From WHTX01 sp038255145 (GTDB lineage: Bacteria; Actinomycetota; Acidimicrobiia; Acidimicrobiales; CAIXPF01), in the NCBI GenBank assembly GCA_038255145.1, contig JBBSLP010000054.1:1-44423 (forward strand): a stretch of DNA of 44,423 bases, read 5' to 3'. Within the stretch, counting starts at the first letter, position 1; each line of letters starts with the position of its first letter. Under the pieces are notes generated by a model that was not told where the DNA came from, did not search any database, and was given only the letters and a program-made list of their open reading frames with translations. Positions 25,143 to 35,510 of this stretch are shown in pieces. The position numbers were made by a program, and so were the translations under genes.

Positions 25143-26282
25143 TCAGCGGGTGGGGCGACCGGCGAAGGCGTCGGCGTCGGGGAACAGCTGGCGCACGGCG
25201 GGGATGACGTGGGCGGCGATGCTGTCCTGCCCGGCCGGGGTGGGGTGGAACGGGGCCAGGCTGTAGAAGCTGAACGGGCTGGTCAGGGAGTAGATGGACA
25301 GGCCGTAGGCCCAGGGGTCGTCACTGCACCAGATGTGGGACACCCCCTGGGGGGTGTACGCCGCGGAGATGTCGGCCAGGGTCACGTTGGGCAGGCCCAG
25401 GCCCTCGATGGTCGACTCGATCACCTCGTTCACCTCGGTGACCAGGCTCGACAGGTACGTCGTCTGTTCGGGGTAGAGCCAGCTCGTGTCGGGGCACTTG
25501 GCCCCATCGGCGGGCAGGGGGTTGGCGTAGTTGGTGAACACCACCTTGGGCGCGGGCCGGCCGTTGGCCACGGCCCGCTCGTTGATCCACGAGGCCAGGG
25601 TGGCGTAGTTCGCCCGCAACGTGGGCAGGAAGTCGAAGAAGTCGCTGTCGATGGTGGCGCCGGGGTTGCCGGCCACGCACTGCAGGTCCTCGGTGCCGAA
25701 GTAGTACCAGTAGCCGTTCTCGATGCAGTCCTCGACGATGATCGAGAACTGCAGGTCGTCGGCTCCCAGGGTGACCAGCACCAGGTCGGGATCGGCGGCG
25801 TCGTAGGCCGCGTTGATCTCGCTCTGGTTGGCCCAGTCGCCGAACTGGGCCGGACGCATCTGGCTGCCGTCGCTCATCTGGGCCGAGGTGATGCCGTTGG
25901 CGAAGGTGGCCCCCGAGCAGGCGAACTGGGTGAAGGTGGCGTTGAAGTAGCTGGCCACGACGTTGCCGTAGGCGTCGGGGGAGTCGTGGCACTCGGGGTA
26001 GGGCGGGGGCCACGGGGCATCGATGTTGCCGCCCGTCCACGTGCGGGTGCTCTGGTCGTAGGTGTAGCCGTAGAGGGTGCCCTCGCCCGAGGCGATGGAG
26101 TCGCCCAGCTGCACGATGGACGTCGGGTTGTCCGTCGAGTCGAGCACCGAGGTGGCGGTGGAGCCCACGGGCGGGTCGCCCGGCGCCTCCCCGGCCACGG
26201 TCAGATCGGTGGTCCCCCCACAGGCACCCGCCAGGGCGCAGAGGAGGGACACGGCTGTCACAAGGGCGAATCCGCGTCGCAT
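25143..26282 (-). CDS. SGNH-type hydrolase lipoprotein
   Basis: A 379-residue predicted lipoprotein esterase/lipase. The signal ends LCALAGAC, placing the lipid-modified Cys at 21. Block I is LGDSIASGEG with nucleophile Ser62, block II is ACSGAT and block V is APFHPTPAGQ with His346. Two positions are unusual. The block III motif reads GADD (173-176) instead of GxND, and the residue three before the catalytic His is Ala rather than Asp, as in Ser-His dyad esterases. It is probably displayed on the outer face of the membrane. It lies downstream of two FG-GAP genes on the same strand, but a TACCTT box 8 bases before the ATG suggests its own, possibly leaderless, promoter. Confidence 0.82.
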   Translation of the reverse strand: MRRGFALVTAVSLLCALAGACGGTTDLTVAGEAPGDPPVGSTATSVLDSTDNPTSIVQLGDSIASGEGTLYGYTYDQSTRTWTGGNIDAPWPPPYPECHDSPDAYGNVVASYFNATFTQFACSGATFANGITSAQMSDGSQMRPAQFGDWANQSEINAAYDAADPDLVLVTLGADDLQFSIIVEDCIENGYWYYFGTEDLQCVAGNPGATIDSDFFDFLPTLRANYATLASWINERAVANGRPAPKVVFTNYANPLPADGAKCPDTSWLYPEQTTYLSSLVTEVNEVIESTIEGLGLPNVTLADISAAYTPQGVSHIWCSDDPWAYGLSIYSLTSPFSFYSLAPFHPTPAGQDSIAAHVIPAVRQLFPDADAFAGRPTR

Positions 26283-26290
26283 GGCTGCGG

Positions 26291-26296
26291 AAGGTA
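26291..26296 (-). promoter_or_regulatory. Candidate leaderless -10 box for the SGNH hydrolase gene
   Basis: TACCTT on the - strand (TANNNT pattern) ends 8 nt before the ATG at 26282, and no Shine-Dalgarno is visible. The arrangement fits leaderless transcription, which is common in actinobacteria. Confidence 0.4.
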
Positions 26297-26334
26297 GGCC
26301 ATGGAGACGGTCCCGCGCCGCGTGAACGGGCCGC

Positions 26335-28128
26335 TCAGGGGCGCAATACCAGCGTCGGTCGGCCGGCGGCCGCCTCTCGACTGGCCACGGTCAGCAGGGG
26401 TTCACCCGAGGTGAGGGACCGTAGGCCCACGGTCACCGTGGTCGCTCCCCGGTCCAGGGCCGAGCGCACCGCCGCGGTCACGTCGAGGTCGAGGGTGACC
26501 GACGTGGTGCGCACGGTGACCGTGGACAACTGGGCCCCCAGGGTGGGCCGGGTGTTCCACGTCAGGGTGCGTTCGACCACCGGGGTGGCCACCTCGAAGG
26601 CCTGGAGCAGGACGTTGCCCTTCTGCACCTGGCCGGTGAGGCGCAGGGTGGCCGAGATCGCCGGCCTGACCCCGGTCAGGTCGAAGGTGACGTAGGCCTC
26701 ACGGCTGTAGCCGTAGACCGAGTCGGCCTTGACCTCGAGCGTCCGGGCGCTGCCGTAGGTGACGGTGGCGTAGCTGCCGTTGCGTACCGAGGCATCCGCC
26801 GAGGCCACCACCGTCCGACTGGCCGACGGCACCGAGGTCGGCGTGGTCGTCGACGTGGTGGTCGTGGACGGCGCTGTCGTCGTGGTCGTGGATGGCGCTG
26901 TCGTGGTGGTGACCGGTGCCGTGGTGGTGGTGGTCGTCGTCGTCGGCGCAGTCGTGGATGTCGTCGTGTTCGGCGCCGCGGTCGTGGACGTGGACGCGGT
27001 CGTGGTCGTCGTGGTCGTCGACGTCGTCGTGGACGTCGAGCTGGTGGACGGGGGCGTGGGGGCGGGGCCGAGGAGGACGAAGGCCGGCGGGTTGCCGATG
27101 TAGCCCGAGGTGAAGACGTCGCCGGCACCGTCGCCGTTCAGGTCGGCCACCCGCAGGTTGTGGGCCTTGCGGGTCGACACCTGTTGCTCGAGCCAGCCCT
27201 CGGGCCGGTTGAGGTAGACCCACACCCCGCCGGTCATCTTGCCCACGACCAGGTCGCGGCGGCCGTCGCCGTCCATGTCGTAGAGCTTGTGGGTGTGGTA
27301 GCCGGCGCCGGTGGCCGACTTGATGACGTGGCGCACCCAGGGCCCGGCCAGGGGAGCGGCGGCCGAGTACCAGGCCAGTTCGTTGCCGGTGGATTCCATG
27401 GGACCGAGGACCACGTCGGCGCGGCCGTCGCCGTCGACGTCGCCCACGGCGATGGACGCCCATTCGGTGGCCACGATGGTGCGGTCCACCCAGGTGCCGC
27501 CGATTGTGCCCGGGTTGCGCAACCAGTGGCCCCCGGCCAGCACGTCGACCCAGCCGTCGCCGTCGACGTCGCCGACACCGGTGCCCTCCCCGCCCAGGCC
27601 CGACAACTGGCGCGAGCCCCAGGCGGTGGTGCCCGCCTGCTGGTACCAGATGGTCAGATCGCCGACCCGGCGGGTGACCACGTCGACGAGGCCGTCGCCG
27701 GTCAGGTCGGCCACCTCGATGTCGTGGCGGTAGCCGGCGTCACCGATGAGGCGGCGGGTGAAGGTGCCGTGGCCGTCGTTGTCGAACCACCACAGCTTGG
27801 CGGCGTCGGGCACGACCAGGTCGGCGTCACCGTCGCCGTCGACGTCGGCGGCCTGGCAGTCGGTGGTGTACTCGTCATCGGCCGGGCGGATGGGGTGCAC
27901 CGTCCACGCCGGCGACTGGTACCAGGTCAAGGCGGATCCACCCACGACCACGTCGGGACGGCCGTCGCCGTCGACGTCGGCCACGGCCTTGCAGTCACCG
28001 GACGTCGGGGCCACCACCTGCTCGCTGTAGGGGCCGGCGGCGGCACCCAGGGTGGTGACGGCCACCCCGGTGGCAGCCATGGCCACCACCACGCCCAGGG
28101 CCAACGAGATCCGTCGAATGTGGCGCAC
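26335..28128 (-). CDS. Secreted FG-GAP/VCBS propeller protein with CBM96-like C-terminal domain
   Basis: A 597-residue exported protein starting with GTG at 28128. The signal peptide (1 to about 31) is RRISLALGVVVAMAATGVAV...GAAAG. Seven repeats of the form DVDGDGRPDVVVG follow (DVDGDGRPD, DVDGDGDAD, DLTGDGLVD, DVDGDGWVD, DVDGDGRAD, DMDGDGRRD, DLNGDGAGD). Each is a calcium-binding loop, giving a seven-bladed beta-propeller. A Ser/Thr linker of about 75 residues follows. The last 150 or so residues (SADASVRNGSYATVTYG... LEVKADSVYGYSREAYVTFDLTGV) look like the DNRLRE/CBM96 carbohydrate-binding domain. It probably binds polysaccharide at or outside the cell surface. It lies 3 bases after its shorter paralogue. 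Confidence 0.85.
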   Translation of the reverse strand: MRHIRRISLALGVVVAMAATGVAVTTLGAAAGPYSEQVVAPTSGDCKAVADVDGDGRPDVVVGGSALTWYQSPAWTVHPIRPADDEYTTDCQAADVDGDGDADLVVPDAAKLWWFDNDGHGTFTRRLIGDAGYRHDIEVADLTGDGLVDVVTRRVGDLTIWYQQAGTTAWGSRQLSGLGGEGTGVGDVDGDGWVDVLAGGHWLRNPGTIGGTWVDRTIVATEWASIAVGDVDGDGRADVVLGPMESTGNELAWYSAAAPLAGPWVRHVIKSATGAGYHTHKLYDMDGDGRRDLVVGKMTGGVWVYLNRPEGWLEQQVSTRKAHNLRVADLNGDGAGDVFTSGYIGNPPAFVLLGPAPTPPSTSSTSTTTSTTTTTTTASTSTTAAPNTTTSTTAPTTTTTTTTAPVTTTTAPSTTTTTAPSTTTTSTTTPTSVPSASRTVVASADASVRNGSYATVTYGSARTLEVKADSVYGYSREAYVTFDLTGVRPAISATLRLTGQVQKGNVLLQAFEVATPVVERTLTWNTRPTLGAQLSTVTVRTTSVTLDLDVTAAVRSALDRGATTVTVGLRSLTSGEPLLTVASREAAAGRPTLVLRP

Positions 28129-28131
28129 CGG

Positions 28132-29100
28132 CTAGGCCCGGGGTCCGGCGAGGAGCACGTAGGCCGGGGGGTTGCCGATGTGGCCCGAGGCGAAGATGTC
28201 GGGGATGCCTTCCCCGGTGAGGTCGCCCACCCGCAGGTTGTGGGCCTGGCGGGTCGACACCAGGTGCTCGGCCCAGCCGTCGGGCTGGTTGCCGTAGACC
28301 CACACACCGCCGGCCATCTTGCCCACCACCAGGTCGAGGCGACCGTCGCCGTCCATGTCGGCCAGCTCGTGGGTGTGGAAGTCGGACCCGGTGCCCGCCT
28401 TGATGAGGTGGCGCTCCCACGGGCCGGCCAGGGGATCGATGGCCGAGTACCAGGCCAGTTCGTCGCCGCTCTGCTCGATGGGCCCGAGCACCACGTCGGG
28501 GCGACCGTCGAGGTCGATGTCGCCCACGGCCACCGAGGCGGCGTCGGTGTCGACGATGGTGCGCTCGTCCCACACCCCGGCCATCGATCCCGGGTTGCGC
28601 AGCCAGCGCCCGCCCATGAGCACGTCGAGCCAACCGTCGCCGTCGACGTCACCGATCGCCGTGCCCTCACCGCCCCGGCCCGACAGCTGGCGGGTCGCCC
28701 AACCCCCGGCGCCGTCCTGGTACCAGACGGTCAGATCACCCTCGCGCCGGGTGATGATGTCGATGCCGCCGTTGCCATCGAGGTCGCCGACCTCGATGTC
28801 GTGGCGGTAGCCGGAGGGGGCGATCAGCACCCGGGTGAAGGCGCCGGCGCCGTCGTTGGCGAACCAGTAGAGGTTCTCGCCGTCGGGCACCACCAGGTCG
28901 GGGTCGCCGTCGCCGTCCACGTCGGCGGCCTGGCAGTCGGTGGTGAACTGGTCCTCGGCCGTGGCCATGGGGTGAGGGGTCCACGGCGGTGAGCCGTACC
29001 AGGTGAGCTCGGAACCACCGAGGATGACGTCGTTGAAGCCGTTGCCGCCGACATCGGCCATGGCCTTGCAGTCGCCGGCCGCGTGTCGCACCCAGCCCAT
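28132..29100 (-). CDS. FG-GAP/VCBS propeller protein, short paralogue without signal peptide
   Basis: A 322-residue protein made only of the seven propeller repeats found in the neighbouring gene, aligned one to one (DVGGNGFND, DVDGDGDPD, DLDGNGGID, DVDGDGWLD, DIDLDGRPD, DMDGDGRLD, DLTGEGIPD). Several calcium-loop Asp residues are lost in repeats 1, 3, 5 and 7. It has no linker, no C-terminal domain and no signal peptide, and there is an in-frame TGA seven codons before the ATG. GGGAGG precedes the ATG at 29100. In another frame upstream, a GTG at 29177 begins MRHLTHRGISL, reminiscent of the paralogue's MRHIRRISLAL, so the export signal may have been lost by frameshift. It may be cytoplasmic and non-functional, or a decaying copy. 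Confidence 0.78.
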   Translation of the reverse strand: MGWVRHAAGDCKAMADVGGNGFNDVILGGSELTWYGSPPWTPHPMATAEDQFTTDCQAADVDGDGDPDLVVPDGENLYWFANDGAGAFTRVLIAPSGYRHDIEVGDLDGNGGIDIITRREGDLTVWYQDGAGGWATRQLSGRGGEGTAIGDVDGDGWLDVLMGGRWLRNPGSMAGVWDERTIVDTDAASVAVGDIDLDGRPDVVLGPIEQSGDELAWYSAIDPLAGPWERHLIKAGTGSDFHTHELADMDGDGRLDLVVGKMAGGVWVYGNQPDGWAEHLVSTRQAHNLRVGDLTGEGIPDIFASGHIGNPPAYVLLAGPRA

Positions 29101-29207
29101 GGGACCTCCCGCTCGAGGTCACGACGATCGTCCGTCATGACTATGAGGGAGATACCCCGATGAGTGAGGTGTCGCACACGGACAGTGATAGTGCTACGGG
29201 CGCGTCC

Positions 29208-31214
<2,007 letters not shown>

Positions 31215-31225
31215 GATCTACTCAC

Positions 31226-32869
31226 CTACATCCGGAAGACGCCGAAGCTGCGGGAGCCCTCGACCTTGTTGGAATGACATGCCGACAGCGCCGCGGCGAT
31301 CGTCGTGCGGGTGTCGCGGGGGTCGATGACGCCATCGTCGGCCACCCGACTGGTGGCGTAGAGGGCCAGGGACTGGCGCTCGGCGAAGTCCTCGACCCCG
31401 GCGGCGCGCTCGGCCTCTTCGGCCTCGTCGAACTCGATGCCGGCCCGGGCGGCCGAGCCCCGGCGCACGATGCCGATGACCCCGGCCATCTGCTTGGGGC
31501 CCATGATGGCGATCTTGGCCGTGGGCCACAGGAAGGTGAAGCGGGTGTTGAACCCCCGCCCCGACATGCCGTAGTTGCCGGCCCCGTAGGACGAACCCAG
31601 GATCACCGAGATGTGGGGCACCTCGGAGTTGGACACGGCGTTGATCATCTTCGAGCCGTTCTTCACGATGCCCGAGTGCTCGTACTCCCGGCCCACCATG
31701 TAACCGGTGATGTTGTGCAGGAAGATCAGTGGCACGTTGATCTGGTTGCACAGCTGGATGAACTGGGCCGCCTTCTCCGACGAATCGGAGAACAGGGTGC
31801 CGTTGTTGCCGAGGATGCCCACGGGGAAGCCGTGGACCGACGCCCAACCGCAGATCAGCGTCATGCCGTAGCGGGCCTTGAACTCCTCGAAGCGGGAGCC
31901 GTCCACCACCCGGGCGATGACCTCGCGCACGTCCACGGGCTGGCGCAGGTCCCGCGACACCAGGCCCAGCAGCTCCTCGGGGTCGTGCACCGGTTCATCG
32001 GCGGGCATGGTGGGACCGGGGCCGAGCTTGGACCAGTTGAGGTGGGAGATGACCTCGCGGCAGATGCGCAGGCCGTCGAGCTCGTCCTCGGCCAGGTAGT
32101 CGGCCAGGCCCGACACCTCGGCGTGCATCTGGGCCCCGCCCAGGGTCTCGTCGTCGGACTCCTCGCCCGTGGCCATCTTGACCAGGGGAGGCCCGCCCAG
32201 GAAGACCTTGGACTGGTTGCGGATGAAGATGTTGTAGTCGCTCATCCCCGGCTGGTAGGCGCCCCCGGCGGTGGAGGATCCGAAGACCAGGGACACCGAG
32301 GGGATGCCCAGCTTGGACAGCTCGGTGATCTCGTAGAAGAGCCGGCCCGACTCGCCGAAGTGCTCGATCTGGGTGATGAGGGTGCGCTCGGGGTCGGGGT
32401 CACCACGCAGGTCACCACCGGCGGATTCCACGAACTGGATGTAGGGGAGGCGGTTCTCGCGGGCCACCTGCAGGGCCCGCATGATCTTCTTACCGGCGAA
32501 CTGGGTGATGGCCCCGCCCAGCACCGAGGGGTCGTTGCCCATGACCAGGCACTCGGTGCCACTGACCGTGCCGATGCCGGCCACCAGCCCGCCGCCCACC
32601 GTGTACTTGGAGTGCCACGCGGTGAGGGGGTTGAGCTCGAGGAAGGGGGTGTCGGGATCGAGCAGCAGCGAGATGCGCTCGCGGATGGGCATCTTGCCCC
32701 GACCGGCCAACCGGGCGTGGGCCTTGGGCCCACCTCCGGCCGCCGCCTCCTGCAGGAGGCGCTCGATCTCGGCCAGTTGCTCCAGCACGTCGGTCCGGTT
32801 CTTCTGGAACTGCGCAGCGCGCGGGTCCAGACGGGACTCGAGGGACCGGGCTTCGACGATGCCCACCAT
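31226..32869 (-). CDS. Acyl-CoA carboxylase beta subunit (carboxyltransferase)
   Basis: A 547-residue carboxyltransferase of the methylcrotonyl-CoA carboxylase-like branch. ATG 32869 (MVGIVEARS) is selected because the family begins near here; the same frame is open far upstream only by GC bias, antisense to other genes. Motifs: GRGKMPIRERI at the N-terminus, SAGGDLRGDPDPER, FGSSTAGGAYQPGMSDY in the first oxyanion half, and LHNITGYMVGREYEHSGIVKNGSKM plus GSSYGAGNYGMSGR in the C-terminal half. It transfers carboxylate from biotin to an acyl-CoA. The substrate could be methylcrotonyl-, geranyl- or another branched acyl-CoA. No dehydrogenase or hydratase partner lies directly beside it. Confidence 0.9.
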   Translation of the reverse strand: MVGIVEARSLESRLDPRAAQFQKNRTDVLEQLAEIERLLQEAAAGGGPKAHARLAGRGKMPIRERISLLLDPDTPFLELNPLTAWHSKYTVGGGLVAGIGTVSGTECLVMGNDPSVLGGAITQFAGKKIMRALQVARENRLPYIQFVESAGGDLRGDPDPERTLITQIEHFGESGRLFYEITELSKLGIPSVSLVFGSSTAGGAYQPGMSDYNIFIRNQSKVFLGGPPLVKMATGEESDDETLGGAQMHAEVSGLADYLAEDELDGLRICREVISHLNWSKLGPGPTMPADEPVHDPEELLGLVSRDLRQPVDVREVIARVVDGSRFEEFKARYGMTLICGWASVHGFPVGILGNNGTLFSDSSEKAAQFIQLCNQINVPLIFLHNITGYMVGREYEHSGIVKNGSKMINAVSNSEVPHISVILGSSYGAGNYGMSGRGFNTRFTFLWPTAKIAIMGPKQMAGVIGIVRRGSAARAGIEFDEAEEAERAAGVEDFAERQSLALYATSRVADDGVIDPRDTRTTIAAALSACHSNKVEGSRSFGVFRM

Positions 32870-32983
32870 GGCAGCATGGTGGTGTCGTCGGGCACGCCGC
32901 GTCCAGCTGGGAGGGCCTGCCTTGACCTGGGCGGCCCGGGGTCGGAGACTGTGCGGTCCCTGTATGCGAACGTAGGAGAACCC

Positions 32984-33265
32984 GTGGGCCGAGGTGACGT
33001 GGCCAAGGTGCGTAGCGCCAACGACCGTCAACGCAAGCTGAAGGAGCGCCACAAGCGCCAGGCCGACGCTCGTGGCGAGCTGCGACGGAACCCGCCGCCC
33101 CCGCCGCCCCCCGCTCCGGTGAAGGCCGCCGAGCCCGTCGACATCGAGCCCTCCGTGGGTGACTCCCCGGCCGACGTCGGCCTCGACGCCGACGACATCA
33201 CCGGCGACACCGACGCCGCTGAGGATGCCGGTGCCGAAGGGGACGACACCGACGACGAAGGGTGA
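32984..33265 (+). CDS. Small hypothetical protein, basic head, poly-Pro hinge, acidic tail
   Basis: A 93-residue protein starting with GTG at 32984, four bases after AGGAGAA, a good ribosome site. Three zones are visible. Residues about 8-35 are highly basic and helical (SANDRQRKLKERHKRQADAR), residues 37-45 are a run of prolines, and the rest is strongly acidic (DADDITGDTDAAEDAGAEGDDTDDEG). No domain is recognised. The charge split suggests a nucleic-acid or ribosome contact at the head and a disordered tail, but this is only inference. It is divergent from the carboxylase operon and lies 120 bases before the PilT-like gene. Confidence 0.6.
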   Translation: MGRGDVAKVRSANDRQRKLKERHKRQADARGELRRNPPPPPPPAPVKAAEPVDIEPSVGDSPADVGLDADDITGDTDAAEDAGAEGDDTDDEG

Positions 33266-33372
33266 CCAGCCCCGGGTCCAGCCCGGACAGCAGTCCTCAC
33301 CCCTGACCTCCTGATCACCGCTCTTGGTAGTGTCTTTCGCGCTGGTAGTGGCCTGCGATGGAGGAGTAGCGG

Positions 33373-33378
33373 TACCGT
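33373..33378 (+). promoter_or_regulatory. Candidate leaderless -10 box for pilT-like gene
   Basis: TACCGT ends 7 nt before ATG 33386, with no Shine-Dalgarno between them. A 9-bp direct repeat (TTGGTAGTG / CTGGTAGTG, about 33326-33352) lies just upstream. Confidence 0.4.
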
Positions 33379-33385
33379 CCACAGG

Positions 33386-34465
33386 ATGGACGCCGCCACC
33401 TCCGTCGATCACCTCCTCCAGGCCGCGCTCGATCTGCGCGCCACCGATGTCCTCCTGACGGTGGGCGCCCCTCCCCTGATCCGGGTGGACCACGAGCTCG
33501 AGGCCATCGAGGCCCCGCCGTTGGACAGCGCCACGGTGTCGGCGTGGATCGACCACCTGTTGGGGGCCGAGCTGGCGGCCCGGCTGGACCGCGACCGCGA
33601 GGTCGACGTGTCCTTCCCCTGGCAGGGCCGGGTGCGCATCCGGGGCAACGCCTTCCACCAGCGGGGCCAGCGGGCCATGTCGCTGCGCTTCATCCCCGAC
33701 ACCGTGCCCAACTTCGACCAGCTCGGGGTGCCCGCCGCGGCGCAGGCCCTGGCCAAGCTGCCCCAGGGTCTGGTGCTGGTCACGGGGCCCACGGGCTCGG
33801 GCAAGTCGACCACCCTGGCCGCCTTCGTGGACTGGATCAACCGCAACCGCCGGGTGCACATCCTCACCATCGAGGATCCCATCGAGTACGTGCACCAGCA
33901 CAAGATGGCCGCGGTGAGCCAACGCGAGGTGGGCACCGACAGCCCCACCTTCGTCTCGGCCCTGCGGGCGGCACTGCGGGAGGACCCCGACGTGGTGCTG
34001 GTGGGGGAGATGCGCGACCCCGAGAGCATCGCCACCACCCTCACGCTGGCCGAGACCGGTCACCTGGTGTTCTCCACCCTGCACACCAACGACGCCCCCC
34101 AGACGCTCGACCGCATCGTCGACGTGTTCCCGGCCCAGGCCCAGGCCCAGGTCCGGGTGCAGCTGGCCAGCTCGTTGACCGGCATCATCTGCCAGCGCCT
34201 GGTGCCCCGCGTCGGCGGAGGGCTGGTGGCGGCCTACGAGCTGCTGCTGGGCACCCCCGCCGTGCGCAACCTGGTGCGTGAGGGCAAGACCCGCCAGCTG
34301 CGCAACGTCATGCTCATGGGGCGTGGTGAGGGCATGACCACCCTCGAGCAGTCCCTCATCAACCTGGTGGCGGCGGGTGTGGTCACCAGGGAGGCCGCCG
34401 CGGCCCGGGCCTGCATCCCCAGTGAGGTGCTGGCTGCGGCCCCGGTCCTGAACCTCACCCGATGA
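33386..34465 (+). CDS. pilT: PilT-like type IV pilus retraction ATPase
   Basis: A 359-residue secretion-superfamily ATPase. The N-terminal PAS-like domain (1 to about 105) contains DLRATDVLLTVGAPPLIRV. Walker A is GPTGSGKST (134-142), the Asp box is TIEDPIEYVH, Walker B is VVLVGEMRDPE and the His box is TGHLVFSTLHTND. All are characteristic of PilT hexamers that depolymerise type IV pili. The expected length is about 340-370. No other pilus gene is in the window, so it may work with a distant pilus locus or serve as an orphan ATPase. The absence of a ribosome site plus a TANNNT box 7 nt before the ATG suggests leaderless transcription. Confidence 0.9.
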   Translation: MDAATSVDHLLQAALDLRATDVLLTVGAPPLIRVDHELEAIEAPPLDSATVSAWIDHLLGAELAARLDRDREVDVSFPWQGRVRIRGNAFHQRGQRAMSLRFIPDTVPNFDQLGVPAAAQALAKLPQGLVLVTGPTGSGKSTTLAAFVDWINRNRRVHILTIEDPIEYVHQHKMAAVSQREVGTDSPTFVSALRAALREDPDVVLVGEMRDPESIATTLTLAETGHLVFSTLHTNDAPQTLDRIVDVFPAQAQAQVRVQLASSLTGIICQRLVPRVGGGLVAAYELLLGTPAVRNLVREGKTRQLRNVMLMGRGEGMTTLEQSLINLVAAGVVTREAAAARACIPSEVLAAAPVLNLTR

Positions 34466-34514
34466 ACCCGCACCCGCTCCGGTCGCGGATGGGGTCCATC
34501 GCCGGTGACGCGCT

Positions 34515-35510
34515 TCAGGCCAGGCGATAGGTGGCGCTGAGCTTGGGGTCGCCGCCGTCGGCGACAACGACACGGCCCTGCTCCACCAGATGGAGCATGT
34601 GCGCGTACAGCGAGCCCGCGGCGGGGTACCAGAGGCGCTTGTCGTAGGCGGCGTAGATGGGGGGCACGATGTCGGCGATCTTGCGGGGCCCCTCGGCCAG
34701 GTGGGTCAGGATCTGGTCCTCGCGGTCGGTGCGGTGGGCGATGAAGCTCTCGACGTAGGGGATGGGGTCCTCGACCGAGGGCCCGTGGGTGGGCCAGTAG
34801 CGGGTGAGGTCGTCGCGGGGCAGCAGCTTGCGCAGCGAGGCCATGTAGTCGGTCATGGACCCATCCGGGGGTCCGACCACCGAGGTGGCCCAGGCCATGA
34901 CGTGGTCGCCCACCAGCAGGCTCGACTCCTGTTGCAGGGCGAAGGCCAGGTGGTTCGAGCAGTGCCCGGGGGTGAAGATGGCCTCGACGGACCAGTCGCC
35001 GCCCTCGACGACGTCACCGTCCTCGACCCGCTCGTCGGGCCTGAACTCGAGGTCGGGACCCTCCCGCTTGAGCTCGGGGGGCAGGTCCTCGTACTCCTTG
35101 TCGTAGCGGGCCTTGTCCTCCGCGGTGATGTAGGCCGAGAAGTCGACCTTGTCGTCGGGGTCGTCGGCCCGCACGGTGCCGTGGGGGCCGTAGCCGTAGG
35201 TCGAGGCGCCGGTGCGCTCCTTGAGCCACGCCGCGCCCGGCGAGTGGTCCGAGTGGGTGTGGCTGACGAGGATGTGGCTGACCTGCTCGTCCGGGCCCAG
35301 GCCGGCGAGCACGGCCTCGAGGTGGGGCTCGTAGCGGGGCCCGGGGTCGAGGACGGCGACCTGACCCGTGCCGATGAGGAACGTCGCCGTCCCGATGTAG
35401 GTGAAGGGGCCGGGGTTCTTGCAGATGACCCGACGGAGCAGGGGGGTGATCTGGTCGACCCGCCCGTACTCGAACTCGATGTCCCTCGTGTGCTCGATCT
35501 TGGCGGCCAT
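34515..35510 (-). CDS. Metallo-beta-lactamase-fold hydrolase (LACTB2-like)
   Basis: A 331-residue MBL-fold enzyme. The metal motif HTHSDHSPGAAW gives His84, His86, Asp88 and His89. Further ligands are GHCSNHLAF and the Asp in LLVGDHVMAW. After the metal domain come the GPSVEDP segment and a C-terminal winged-helix-like region (AEGPRKIADIVPPIYA...GSLYAHMLHLVEQGRVV), the layout of LACTB2-like hydrolases. It would be a cytoplasmic zinc enzyme acting on a thioester, nucleotide or RNA; the exact reaction is unclear. ATG 35510 follows GGGGGAG. It is convergent with pilT and divergent from a CoA-transferase. Confidence 0.85.
   Translation of the reverse strand: MAAKIEHTRDIEFEYGRVDQITPLLRRVICKNPGPFTYIGTATFLIGTGQVAVLDPGPRYEPHLEAVLAGLGPDEQVSHILVSHTHSDHSPGAAWLKERTGASTYGYGPHGTVRADDPDDKVDFSAYITAEDKARYDKEYEDLPPELKREGPDLEFRPDERVEDGDVVEGGDWSVEAIFTPGHCSNHLAFALQQESSLLVGDHVMAWATSVVGPPDGSMTDYMASLRKLLPRDDLTRYWPTHGPSVEDPIPYVESFIAHRTDREDQILTHLAEGPRKIADIVPPIYAAYDKRLWYPAAGSLYAHMLHLVEQGRVVVADGGDPKLSATYRLA

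Noticed and set aside
26780..27103. A + strand frame of alternating valine-rich repeats
   Set aside because: It is the complement of the Thr/Ser linker codons of the propeller protein, not a gene.
31226..34573. A 1115-codon open frame covering the carboxyltransferase and far upstream
   Set aside because: Only the part after ATG 32869 is family-like; the rest is antisense to the small protein and pilT-like genes and is open because of GC bias.
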